Assembly (NCBI RefSeq): GCF_014297285.1
Contig: NZ_JACOQI010000009.1
Location: 57,625 to 121,624 of the forward strand
Origin: Dysosmobacter segnis
GTDB taxonomy: Bacteria; Bacillota; Clostridia; Oscillospirales; Oscillospiraceae
DNA length: 64,000 bases
Direction: 5' to 3'
The notes under the pieces were generated by a model. The model saw only the letters and a program-made list of their open reading frames with translations. It had not been told where the DNA came from and made no database searches. The translations under genes and the position numbers were made by a program. This document shows positions 14,764 through 21,937 of this stretch, piece after piece. The first letter of the stretch is position 1. Each line of letters opens with the position of its first letter.

Positions 14764-15834
14764 ATGAACGAGATCCGGCTGGGAAGCCTGTTTGACGGGA
14801 TCGGCGTGTTCCCGCTGGCGGCGGTGCACTGCGGCATCGTGCCCGCATGGGCCAGCGAGATAGAAAAAGCGCCTATCTCCATCACGAAACGCCACTTTCC
14901 CGGTATGGCGCATTTAGGAGATGTGACAAAGCTGAACGGCGGCGACATTCCGCCTGTCCACATTATCACCTTTGGCTCACCCTGCCAGAACCTCTCACAG
15001 ATCGGCAACAGGGCCGGTCTTGCCGGGGAAAAATCCAGCCTGTTCTTTCATGCGATCCGTATTATCCGTGAAATGAGGGAGGCGACAAATGGTATATTTC
15101 CAGCAATCGCTGTTTGGGAGAACGTCATGGGAGCGTTTTTTTCAAATGACCGGATGGACTTTAGAGCCGTGCTCTCAGCGTTCACAGCCGCCGACATTTC
15201 AATGCCTGCTTCTGGAAAATGGGCAGGAGCCGGAATGGTGCGAGGGCACACACCCGATCTCGCATGGCGGCTCATGGACGCCCAGCATTGGGCAAGCCCC
15301 CGACTGGCACGACGGCAGCGCGTCTTTGTTGTGGCAGACTTTGGAGGACAATGTTCCAACGAAATACTTTTTAAGCCCCGCACAGTGCAGTCAATTTCTG
15401 CGTCTGGCGGAAATTGCTGGCTGTCCGCCGCCTGCGGAGATCGAGGCTCTTTTATTGAAGCAGGGCGGCGTGTACCGATCACCAGACCCTTTCAATGCTA
15501 CCGTATGCGGGCATCGGCAAAGGAGCGGACAACGGAGGCGTTCCGAAACAGCTTCGGATTGCCAACTGACCCTTTTCCCACTCTGTTAGCCAGCGCGGTC
15601 AGTCCCTTTGCCTTTTGGTATGAGGACGATCCTGCCGGGGGCTGTGTCCGTTTTCCAACGGAAAGAGAGTGTGAACGGCTCATGGGGCTGCCGGAGGGCT
15701 GGACAAAGTACGGCGCGGATAGTGAGGAAATCCTGCCCGCCCACCGTTACCGGGCACTGGGAAACGCTATCGCGCTGCCCTGTGCTGAGTACATTATGCG
15801 CGGCATATACGACGTTCTGACAAGGAGGTGCTGA
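14764..15834 (+). CDS. C5 cytosine-specific DNA methyltransferase
   Basis: A 356-residue protein with the Dcm-type motif order. Motif I is RLGSLFDGIGVFPLA (AdoMet binding, ~5-19). Motif IV is FGSPCQNLSQIG with the catalytic cysteine (~69-80). Motif VI is WENVMGAF (~117-124), motif VIII is ARRQRVFVVADF (~181-192), and motifs IX-X are near AHRYRALGNAIALPCAEYI at the C-terminus. It probably methylates the element DNA so that it escapes restriction in a new host. No partner endonuclease is present, which fits an orphan anti-restriction methylase. It precedes ArdA. A long second reading frame is embedded in the middle (see findings). Confidence 0.9.
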   Translation: MNEIRLGSLFDGIGVFPLAAVHCGIVPAWASEIEKAPISITKRHFPGMAHLGDVTKLNGGDIPPVHIITFGSPCQNLSQIGNRAGLAGEKSSLFFHAIRIIREMREATNGIFPAIAVWENVMGAFFSNDRMDFRAVLSAFTAADISMPASGKWAGAGMVRGHTPDLAWRLMDAQHWASPRLARRQRVFVVADFGGQCSNEILFKPRTVQSISASGGNCWLSAACGDRGSFIEAGRRVPITRPFQCYRMRASAKERTTEAFRNSFGLPTDPFPTLLASAVSPFAFWYEDDPAGGCVRFPTERECERLMGLPEGWTKYGADSEEILPAHRYRALGNAIALPCAEYIMRGIYDVLTRRC

Positions 15835-15836
15835 AA

Positions 15837-16550
15837 ATGTCATCCCTGTTTGAAGCCTACATTACCAACCTCGGCAAATATAACGAGGGGCGGCTTGTAG
15901 GCGAAACGCTGAAATTCCCGGCCACCACGGAGGAGGTGCAGGCCCTTTTGAAGCGCATCGGCGTGGATGGGGTACGGTATGAGGAAATCTTCATTACCTC
16001 ATTTGACGGTGATGTGCTGGGCCTGTATGACCATTTGGGCGAGTATGAAAGCATTGACGAGTTGAACCATCTGGCCCATGTGCTGTCTGACCTCGACCAG
16101 AGCGATATTGAAAAGTTTGAAGCCGTCATTGACAGCGGCGAATACACAGGCAGCGTCCATGACCTGATCAATCTCGCGCAAAATCTGGATTGCTATGACT
16201 TCTACCCCGGCATTGACAGCGAGGAGGCGCTGGGCCGGGTCTATATCGAGGAAATGGAAATGCTGGATGTGCCGGATAATGTGCTGCCCTACTTCGACTT
16301 TGAAGCCTACGGGCGGGACGCACGGATCAACGACGGCGGCCATTTTGCCCCCGGCGGTTATGTGTTCAATAACGGCGGCAACTTTGTGGAGCGGTATCAC
16401 GGAATGGAGGACATTCCCCCGGAGCACCGCATCTTTGCCTATCCCAAGCTGAATATCCGGGAGCAGATGGCGGCGTATCAGGAGGTCATAGACCGTTCGG
16501 CGCTGAACGAGGAAAAGCAGCGGCTCCCCGCCAGCCGCGAGGACAGATAG
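15837..16550 (+). CDS. ardA: ArdA family antirestriction protein
   Basis: A 237-residue acidic protein (MSSLFEAYITNLGKYNEGRLVGETLKFP) with the ArdA hallmarks: an N-terminal domain with GRLVGEWL-like sequence, FITSFDGDVLGLYDHLGEYESIDELNHLAH in the middle, and the DNA-mimic acidic surface rich in Asp/Glu. ArdA inhibits type I restriction enzymes during conjugative entry. The ATG at 15837 follows AAGGAGG, which lies inside the end of the methyltransferase gene, so the two are co-expressed; a GTG at 15828 overlaps the ribosome binding site and was rejected. Confidence 0.9.
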   Translation: MSSLFEAYITNLGKYNEGRLVGETLKFPATTEEVQALLKRIGVDGVRYEEIFITSFDGDVLGLYDHLGEYESIDELNHLAHVLSDLDQSDIEKFEAVIDSGEYTGSVHDLINLAQNLDCYDFYPGIDSEEALGRVYIEEMEMLDVPDNVLPYFDFEAYGRDARINDGGHFAPGGYVFNNGGNFVERYHGMEDIPPEHRIFAYPKLNIREQMAAYQEVIDRSALNEEKQRLPASREDR

Positions 16551-16554
16551 GCCG

Positions 16555-16577
16555 CTTCTGGTCACGGTGGCCAGAGG
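16555..16577 (+). repeat. ICE palindromic repeat, copy 2
   Basis: CTTCTGG-TCACGGTGG-CCAGAGG, beginning 5 bases after the ArdA stop and just before the PcfB ribosome binding site. Confidence 0.85.
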
Positions 16578-16610
16578 GCAAAGGAGGTGTAAGCTATCGT
16601 CGGAGATGAA

Positions 16611-17066
16611 GTGTCCCGGCAAACCATCGCTGTCAGCGTCAAGGCGTCCAAGCTGACCGCCCGTGCGCTGGCCTATGTGGTGGCCGCCGTGGGCCGGAAG
16701 ATCGCCAAGGAGCACCGCAAGGCACAGACGCCCCACGGCAAGCAGAGTGTGCGAAAGCTCATGGGCCACGGCGGGGACACCAACGCCATTGAGGTGGACA
16801 CGCCCAAGCTGTTTGACAAGGTGGCCCGGAAATGGGGCGTGGACTACGCCATCCGCCGTGTGGGGGATGAAAAATATCTGCTTTTGTTCAAGGCACGGCA
16901 GGCCGATGCCATCACAGGCTGCTTTGCCGAGTATTCCCGTTTGGAGCTGAAACGGGCCAAGTCCCGGCAGACGCCGATCCGGGAGCAGCTCCGGCAGGCG
17001 GAGGAACAGGTGAAAAAGCAGCCCCAGCGGGAACTGACAAAGGAGGCGGCGCATGGCGACAGATAA
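16611..17066 (+). CDS. PcfB family (DUF3801) conjugation protein
   Basis: A 151-residue protein. TIAVSVKASKLTARALAYVVAAV, HGKQSVRKLMGHGG and YLLLFKARQADAITGCFAEY mark the PcfB/DUF3801 family, a relaxosome or coupling-protein accessory in firmicute conjugation systems. A Lys/Gln-rich tail follows. The listed start is GTG 16611, 23 nt from AAGGAGG. An in-frame ATC at 16596 sits at ideal spacing (8 nt) and would add VGDE, so initiation at a non-AUG codon is possible. The gene overlaps the VirD4 start by 14 bases, consistent with coupled synthesis. Confidence 0.85.
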   Translation: MSRQTIAVSVKASKLTARALAYVVAAVGRKIAKEHRKAQTPHGKQSVRKLMGHGGDTNAIEVDTPKLFDKVARKWGVDYAIRRVGDEKYLLLFKARQADAITGCFAEYSRLELKRAKSRQTPIREQLRQAEEQVKKQPQRELTKEAAHGDR

Positions 17067-18891
17067 AATCAGGAAGTATGTTCTTCCGAATATCCCGTAT
17101 CTGTTCATCGGCTGGTTTTGCCTGAAAATCGGCACAGCGTACCGTCTGGCCGCTGGCGCTGGCTTCGGTGAAAAGCTGCTGGGGCTGGGCCAGACTATCG
17201 GTGCGGCCTTTGCCAGCTTTGCCCCCAGCCTTGCCCCGCTGGATTGGTTTGTCGGCATTGTGGGCGCAGTCGGTTTCCGGCTGCTGATCTACTGCAAGGC
17301 GAAAAAAGCAAAGAAATTTCGCCGCGATGCCGAGTACGGCACAGCCCGTTGGGGTACAGCAGCAGACATCAAGCCGTTCTTTGATCCCAAGTTTGAAAAC
17401 AATATGCTGCTGACCGCCACAGAACGGCTCACCATGAATACCCGCCCGAAAAATCCCGCAAACGCCCGCAATCTCAATTTCTGCGGGATCGGCTCGTCCG
17501 GCTCCGGCAAGACCCGCTTTTGGCTCACGCCGCAGCTTTTGCAGGCCCATTCTTCCTATGTGGTGGTAGACCCCAAGGGCGGCGTGCTGGGGCAGGTCGG
17601 GGCCTTTCTCCAGCGCCGGGGCTATAAAATCAAGGTGTTCAACAGCATAGATTTTTCCAAGTCCATGCACTACAACCCTTTGTCGTACATCCGCAACGAG
17701 GCTGACATCCTGAAATTCGTGAACGCCCTGATCACCAACACCAAGGGCGAGGGCAAGGAGGGCGATCCGTTCTGGACGAAAGCGGAAACGCTTCTGTACT
17801 GCGCCCTGATTGCCTACATCATTTTCGAGGGGCCTGCCGAGGATCGGAATATGAATACGCTGGTGGACATGATCTCCGGCATGGAGGTCAAGGAGGATGA
17901 TGAAAACTATAAAAACGCCGTGGATTATATGTTTGACGGCCTTGCCAAACGCAAACCGGATTGCTTCGCCGTGAAGCAATACCGCAAATTCAAGCTAAGC
18001 AGCGGCAAGACGGCCAAAAGCATCCTCATTTCCTGCGGCGCTCGTCTGGCCCCCTTTGACATTCCACAGCTTCGGGAGATCATGTCCTATGACGAGCTGG
18101 AGCTTGACCGCATGGGAGATCGCCGGACGGCTACTTTTTTCTGCATCAGCGACACGGACAGCACCTACAATTTCCTTGTGGCGCTGGCCTTTTCGCAGAT
18201 GTTCAACCTCCTGTGTGAACGGGCGGACAATGTTCACGGGGGCCGCTTGCCCCATCATGTGCGGGTACTGTGGGACGAGGCGGCCAATACGGGACAGGTG
18301 CCCCAGCTTGAAAAGCTGGTGGCCGTCATCCGCTCCCGTGAGATCAGCCTGTGTCTGCTGTATCAGCAGTTGGCGCAGTGCAAGGCCATCTACGACAAGA
18401 ACGCGGAAACCATTCTCGGCAACATGGATAGTGTGCTGTTCCTCGGCGGGCGCGAAAGCTCCACCATCAAGGAAATTTCGGAAAACTGGCTGGGTAAGGC
18501 CACCATCTCCATGCAGACCGAGGGACGTTCACGGGGCCAGTCCGAAAGTTACAGCCAGAACACCCAGCGGCTGGGCCGGGAGCTGATGACCCCCAGCGAG
18601 CTTGCCACCATGCCCGGAGATCGGTGCATTTTGCAGCTTCGGGGCCTGCCGCCGTTCTACTCCAAGAAGTACGATTTGAAGCAACATCCCAATTACAAAT
18701 ACACCGCCGAGACCGACAAGGTGAAGAACGCTTTTGACCTCAACAGCCTTGTGACGCGGCGGATGGACAAGCTCAACCCCAACGAAACCTATACCGTTTA
18801 CAAGGTGGACGTGCCGGACGAGGCGCTCTCAGGCGAGGACGAGGACATCCTCAACTATGACGACCTCGACGACCCGGACGCCTTTGTATAA
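17053..18891 (+). CDS. VirD4/TraG-like type IV secretion coupling ATPase
   Basis: A 612-residue protein. One or two N-terminal transmembrane segments (~10-35 and ~60-80) anchor a cytosolic ATPase with Walker A GIGSSGSGKTRF (~143-154), VVVDPKGG (~171-178), Walker B RVLWDEAANTGQ (~404-415) and a C-terminal TraG-like segment. The coupling protein brings the relaxase-DNA complex to the transfer channel and powers DNA export. It is fused by overlap to PcfB upstream. The conserved hairpin element B follows the stop. Confidence 0.93.
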   Translation: MATDKIRKYVLPNIPYLFIGWFCLKIGTAYRLAAGAGFGEKLLGLGQTIGAAFASFAPSLAPLDWFVGIVGAVGFRLLIYCKAKKAKKFRRDAEYGTARWGTAADIKPFFDPKFENNMLLTATERLTMNTRPKNPANARNLNFCGIGSSGSGKTRFWLTPQLLQAHSSYVVVDPKGGVLGQVGAFLQRRGYKIKVFNSIDFSKSMHYNPLSYIRNEADILKFVNALITNTKGEGKEGDPFWTKAETLLYCALIAYIIFEGPAEDRNMNTLVDMISGMEVKEDDENYKNAVDYMFDGLAKRKPDCFAVKQYRKFKLSSGKTAKSILISCGARLAPFDIPQLREIMSYDELELDRMGDRRTATFFCISDTDSTYNFLVALAFSQMFNLLCERADNVHGGRLPHHVRVLWDEAANTGQVPQLEKLVAVIRSREISLCLLYQQLAQCKAIYDKNAETILGNMDSVLFLGGRESSTIKEISENWLGKATISMQTEGRSRGQSESYSQNTQRLGRELMTPSELATMPGDRCILQLRGLPPFYSKKYDLKQHPNYKYTAETDKVKNAFDLNSLVTRRMDKLNPNETYTVYKVDVPDEALSGEDEDILNYDDLDDPDAFV

Positions 18892-18898
18892 CCTCTGG
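18892..18898 (+). repeat. Split form of the ICE palindrome flanking RNA element B (left arm)
   Basis: CCTCTGG directly after the VirD4 stop has its partner CCAGAGG at 19011-19017. The two arms of the palindromic repeat thus enclose the hairpin element B instead of a 9-base centre. Confidence 0.5.
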
Positions 18899-18909
18899 TA
18901 AAAAGGGCT

Positions 18910-19008
18910 CCCGCAAAATCGGAGATTTTGTGGGAAGAGGAGCCGCAACGGAATAAGTGATTTTTCGCGCTTGCGCGGAAATGAACGATATGAAGTTTGC
19001 GGCGACGA
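18910..19008 (+). ncRNA. Conserved hairpin/leader element, copy B
   Basis: CCCGCAAAATC-GGA-GATTTTGTGGG forms an 11-bp stem. It is followed by AGAGGAG-CGCAACGGAAT, a CGCGC/GCGCG hairpin and ATATGAAGTTTG-G-CGACGA. The pattern matches copy A at 14079 with compensatory stem changes. A short frame from GTG 18957 reads MIFRACAEMNDMKFAAT, sharing DMKF with copy A. It lies between the VirD4 and Maff2 genes. Confidence 0.5.
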
Positions 19009-19086
19009 GTCCAGAGGATTCGTAGCTGCCGCCAGAAATGGCGGTTTTTTTCATGGCCGGGGACATCCCGGAGAAATGGAGGATTT

Positions 19087-19299
19087 ATGCAGTTTTTTGC
19101 TTCTGCCGTTACTACCCTGCAAACTCTCGTCGTGGCGCTGGGCGCTGGCCTTGCCGTGTGGGGCGTGGTCAATCTGCTGGAGGGCTACGGCTCGGATAAC
19201 GCAGCGGCCAAAAGCCAGGGCATCAAACAGCTTATGGCGGGCGGCGGCATCATCGTGCTGGGCACGACCCTGATCCCTCTGCTGTCTACCCTGTTTTAA
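19087..19299 (+). CDS. Maff2 family small membrane protein
   Basis: A 70-residue protein (MQFFASAVTTLQTLVVALGAGLAVWGVVNLLEGYG...) with two hydrophobic helices and a polar turn containing NAAAKSQGIKQLMAGGG. This matches the Maff2 family, which is short, VirB2-like and found between VirD4 and VirB6-like genes of Tn1549-type ICEs. A role as pilin or channel subunit is inferred from size, topology and position. The ATG follows ATGGAGG. Confidence 0.85.
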   Translation: MQFFASAVTTLQTLVVALGAGLAVWGVVNLLEGYGSDNAAAKSQGIKQLMAGGGIIVLGTTLIPLLSTLF

Positions 19300-19311
19300 G
19301 GGTAGCTGCCG

Positions 19312-20178
19312 ATGGGTATTCTCACCGAATGGATCACGGAATGGCTCAAAGGGCTTTTGATCGAGGGCATCATGGGAAACCTCGAGGGGCTGTTTGAAAC
19401 GGTAAATACCCGCGTCGGGGAAATATCCGTACAGGTGGGGACTACTCCGGCGGCATGGAACGCCGGGGTGTTCTCCCTGATACGGCAGCTTTCCGAAACG
19501 GTGATATTGCCGATTGCCGGATTGATCCTGACCTTTGTTGCCACCTATGAGCTGATCCAGATGATACTGGAAAAGAACAATATGCACGAGTTCGACGTGG
19601 CGAATATCTACAAATGGGTATTCAAAACCACTTGTGCCATCCTGATCCTGTCCAACACATTCAATATCGTCATGGCGGTCTTTGACGTGTCCCAAAGCGT
19701 GATCGCAAGCGCGGCGGGCATCGTCACAGGCGAAACCAACATCACGCCGGATATGCTGGCCGATCTGGAAATGACCCTTGAAACGATGGAGCTTGGCTCT
19801 CTGCTGGGCCTGTTCCTGCAATCGTTCCTCATTAAGTTTACCATGCTGGCGCTGAACATTTTTATTTTCGTGATCGTCTATGGCCGCATGATCGAGATAT
19901 ATCTGCTGACCAGTTTAGCCCCCATCCCCGTGGCGACGCTCTCCAACCGGGAGCTTGGCGCGATGGGCCAGAATTATCTGCGCTCCCTGTTTGCCGTGGG
20001 CTTTCAGGGTATGCTGATCCTCGTCTGCGTTGCCATCTATGCGGTGCTCATTCAGGGGATCGCCACAGGCGGAGATCCCATCGGCGCGATTTGGGGCTGT
20101 ATCGGCTATACGGTGCTTCTGTGCTTCATGCTGCTGAAAACCGGGACGATCTCCAAAAGTATCTTCAGCGCCCATTGA
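19312..20178 (+). CDS. VirB6/TrbL-like conjugation membrane protein
   Basis: A 288-residue protein with an amphipathic start (MGILTEWITEWLKGLLIEGIMG), several transmembrane helices (ETVILPIAGLILTFVATYEL, FTMLALNIFIFVIVYG, GMLILVCVAIYAVLI, GYTVLLCFMLL) and the YLLTSLAPIPVATLSNRELG loop typical of the CD0411/TrbL family. It probably forms the inner-membrane pore of the type IV secretion channel. It begins 12 bases after the Maff2 stop. Confidence 0.88.
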   Translation: MGILTEWITEWLKGLLIEGIMGNLEGLFETVNTRVGEISVQVGTTPAAWNAGVFSLIRQLSETVILPIAGLILTFVATYELIQMILEKNNMHEFDVANIYKWVFKTTCAILILSNTFNIVMAVFDVSQSVIASAAGIVTGETNITPDMLADLEMTLETMELGSLLGLFLQSFLIKFTMLALNIFIFVIVYGRMIEIYLLTSLAPIPVATLSNRELGAMGQNYLRSLFAVGFQGMLILVCVAIYAVLIQGIATGGDPIGAIWGCIGYTVLLCFMLLKTGTISKSIFSAH

Positions 20179-20196
20179 GAAAGGAAAGGTGATCTT

Positions 20197-20982
20197 ATCG
20201 CTGATACCGCCGCTTCTGGTCACGGTGGCCAGAGGCCGATCCCGGAGGGCCTGCACCTCTCCGACGGCATTGAGGGCCTGTGCTCCCTGCCGAAGCATAG
20301 CGTGGATATGCTTCTGACCGATCCGCCCTACGGCACGACCCGGAACTTTTGGGATGTGCCGCTGCCGCTCCCGGAGCTGTGGGAGGCGGTGAAATGGGCC
20401 GTCAAGCCGGAGGGCGCGGTGCTGTTTTTCGCACAATGCCCCTATGACAAGGTGCTGGGCGCGTCCAACCTCGCCATGCTCCGTTATGAGTGGGTATGGT
20501 ACAAAAGCCGCTGCACGGGTTTTCTCAATGCCCGCCGCGCTCCGCTGAAAAAGACGGAGAACATTCTGGTGTTCTACCAGAAGTCCCCGGCCTACTTTCC
20601 GCAGTTTGAGCAGGGCAAGCCGTACAAGAAAATCCACCGTTGCAGCGGGAGCAGCCCCAACTACGGGGAGTTTGAACGCACCAGCGGGGAGTCCGACGGG
20701 CGGCGCTTTCCGGGGAACGTGCTGGCGTTCCCCACGGTGACAACCACCGTACATCCCACGCAGAAGCCCGTGGCCCTGTGCGAGTACCTGATCCGCACCT
20801 ACACACGCCCCGGCGAGGTGGTGGCGGACATCTGCGCTGGCTCCGGCACAACTGCCGTGGCCGCGCTGAACACGGGCCGCCGCTTTGTCTGCTTTGAAAC
20901 CGCCCCGGCCTTTTACGGCCCCGCCACGGAGCGCATCCGGCGGGCGCGGGAGGCTGTGGCCGGGGGCGGGAAAGGAGAATGA
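20197..20982 (+). CDS. DPPY-type DNA adenine/cytosine-N4 methyltransferase
   Basis: A beta-class-ordered amino-methyltransferase. MLLTDPPYGTTRNFW (motif IV) comes first, the target-recognition region lies in the middle (YKSRCTGFLNARRAP), and HPTQKPVALCEYLIRTY plus ADICAGSGTTAVAAL (motifs X and I) come at the end. LHLSDGIEGLCSLPKHSVD precedes DPPY and belongs to the fold, so the first ATG (20302) is too late. The only in-frame codon at correct spacing from AAGGAAAGG is ATC at 20197, and no ATG/GTG/TTG lies between the upstream stop and that region. The 23-bp palindrome encodes SGHGGQR near the N-terminus. It overlaps the next gene by 4 bases. Confidence 0.85.
   Translation: MADTAASGHGGQRPIPEGLHLSDGIEGLCSLPKHSVDMLLTDPPYGTTRNFWDVPLPLPELWEAVKWAVKPEGAVLFFAQCPYDKVLGASNLAMLRYEWVWYKSRCTGFLNARRAPLKKTENILVFYQKSPAYFPQFEQGKPYKKIHRCSGSSPNYGEFERTSGESDGRRFPGNVLAFPTVTTTVHPTQKPVALCEYLIRTYTRPGEVVADICAGSGTTAVAALNTGRRFVCFETAPAFYGPATERIRRAREAVAGGGKGE
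20213..20235 (+). repeat. ICE palindromic repeat, copy 3
   Basis: CTTCTGG-TCACGGTGG-CCAGAGG within the first codons of the DPPY methyltransferase frame. Confidence 0.85.
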
Positions 20983-21569
20983 TGATAAGAACCTACGAAA
21001 TTATTTACGCCGATCCCCCGTGGCGCTACTCCGCAAAGAAAGTGCAGGGGGCGGCAGAAAACCATTACCCCACCATGAGCATTGATGAATTGTGCGCGCT
21101 GCCTGTGGCCGAGCTTGCGGCCAAGGACAGTGCCCTTTTCATGTGGGCCACGTTCCCGCAGCTCCCGGAGGCCCTGCGGCTGATCCGTGCGTGGGGCTTC
21201 ACCTATAAAAGCGTCGCTTTTGTCTGGCTCAAAAAGAACAAAAAGGCGGATAGCTGGTTTTATGGGCTGGGCTTCTGGACGCGGGCCAACGCTGAGGTTT
21301 GCCTGCTGGCGACCAAGGGACACCCAAAGCGGCAGGCCGCCGATATTCACCAGTTTATCATTTCGCCCATCGAGGCCCACAGCAAAAAGCCGGACGAAAC
21401 GCGGGACAAGATCGTTGCCCTCATGGGCGACAGGCCCCGCGTGGAGCTGTTCGCACGGCAGACCCCTCCCGGCTGGGACGTGTGGGGCAACGAGGTGGAG
21501 CCGACAGCGGGCCTCTGGTCACGGTGGCCAGAAGATAGCGGAAAGGAGGACGTATCTTGCCCTATGTGA
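20979..21569 (+). CDS. MT-A70 family adenine methyltransferase
   Basis: A 196-residue protein. YEIIYADPPWRYSAKK carries the DPPW catalytic motif (~residues 11-14). ENHYPTMSIDELCALPV, FMWATFPQLPEALRLIRAWGF and RDKIVALMGDRPRVELFARQTPPGWDVWGNEV complete the MT-A70 core. It methylates adenine N6, probably in DNA of the element. Its start overlaps the previous methyltransferase (ATGA-type), and its last ~20 codons are formed by the 23-bp palindrome (LWSRWPE). The end overlaps the start of PrgI by 13 bases. Three methyltransferases of different classes in one ICE are noteworthy. Confidence 0.9.
   Translation: MMIRTYEIIYADPPWRYSAKKVQGAAENHYPTMSIDELCALPVAELAAKDSALFMWATFPQLPEALRLIRAWGFTYKSVAFVWLKKNKKADSWFYGLGFWTRANAEVCLLATKGHPKRQAADIHQFIISPIEAHSKKPDETRDKIVALMGDRPRVELFARQTPPGWDVWGNEVEPTAGLWSRWPEDSGKEDVSCPM
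21512..21534 (+). repeat. ICE palindromic repeat, copy 4
   Basis: CCTCTGG-TCACGGTGG-CCAGAAG inside the 3' end of the MT-A70 gene, 23 bp before the PrgI start. Confidence 0.85.
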
Positions 21570-21937
21570 ATGTTCCCAACGATCTTTCCAAGATCAAGAC
21601 GAAAATTGCCTTTAACCTTACCCGCCGCCAGCTTATCTGCTTCGGCGGCGCGGCTGCCGTGGGCATCCCCGTGTATCTGCTGACCCGTCACGCACTGGGC
21701 GGCACCGGGGCGATGTTCCTGATGATCGCGCTCATGCTCCCGGCCTTTTTCATGGCAATGTATGAGCGTGACGGCCTGCCCTTTGAAAAGGTGGCGCGGA
21801 ATATCATCCGGGCCAAGTTCCTGCGGCCCGGTGTGAGGCCCTATCAGACGCAGAATATCTACGCCCCGTTTGCGGGAAAGGAGGTCACACTTGAGCAAAA
21901 GCCCCAAGAAGTCAAAAAGCCTGACGCGGGCCGGTAA
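21557..21937 (+). CDS. PrgI family (VirB3-like) membrane protein
   Basis: A 126-residue protein starting with TTG (MPYVNVPNDLSKIKTKIAFNLT) after GGAGGACGTATC. Two close transmembrane helices (~28-45 and ~50-68) are followed by a cytosolic tail with DGLPFEKVARNIIRAKFLRPGVRPYQT. This matches the PrgI family, the Gram-positive counterpart of VirB3, encoded directly before VirB4. It helps anchor VirB4 at the channel. The 3' end overlaps the VirB4 start by 47 bases. Confidence 0.9.
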   Translation: MPYVNVPNDLSKIKTKIAFNLTRRQLICFGGAAAVGIPVYLLTRHALGGTGAMFLMIALMLPAFFMAMYERDGLPFEKVARNIIRAKFLRPGVRPYQTQNIYAPFAGKEVTLEQKPQEVKKPDAGR

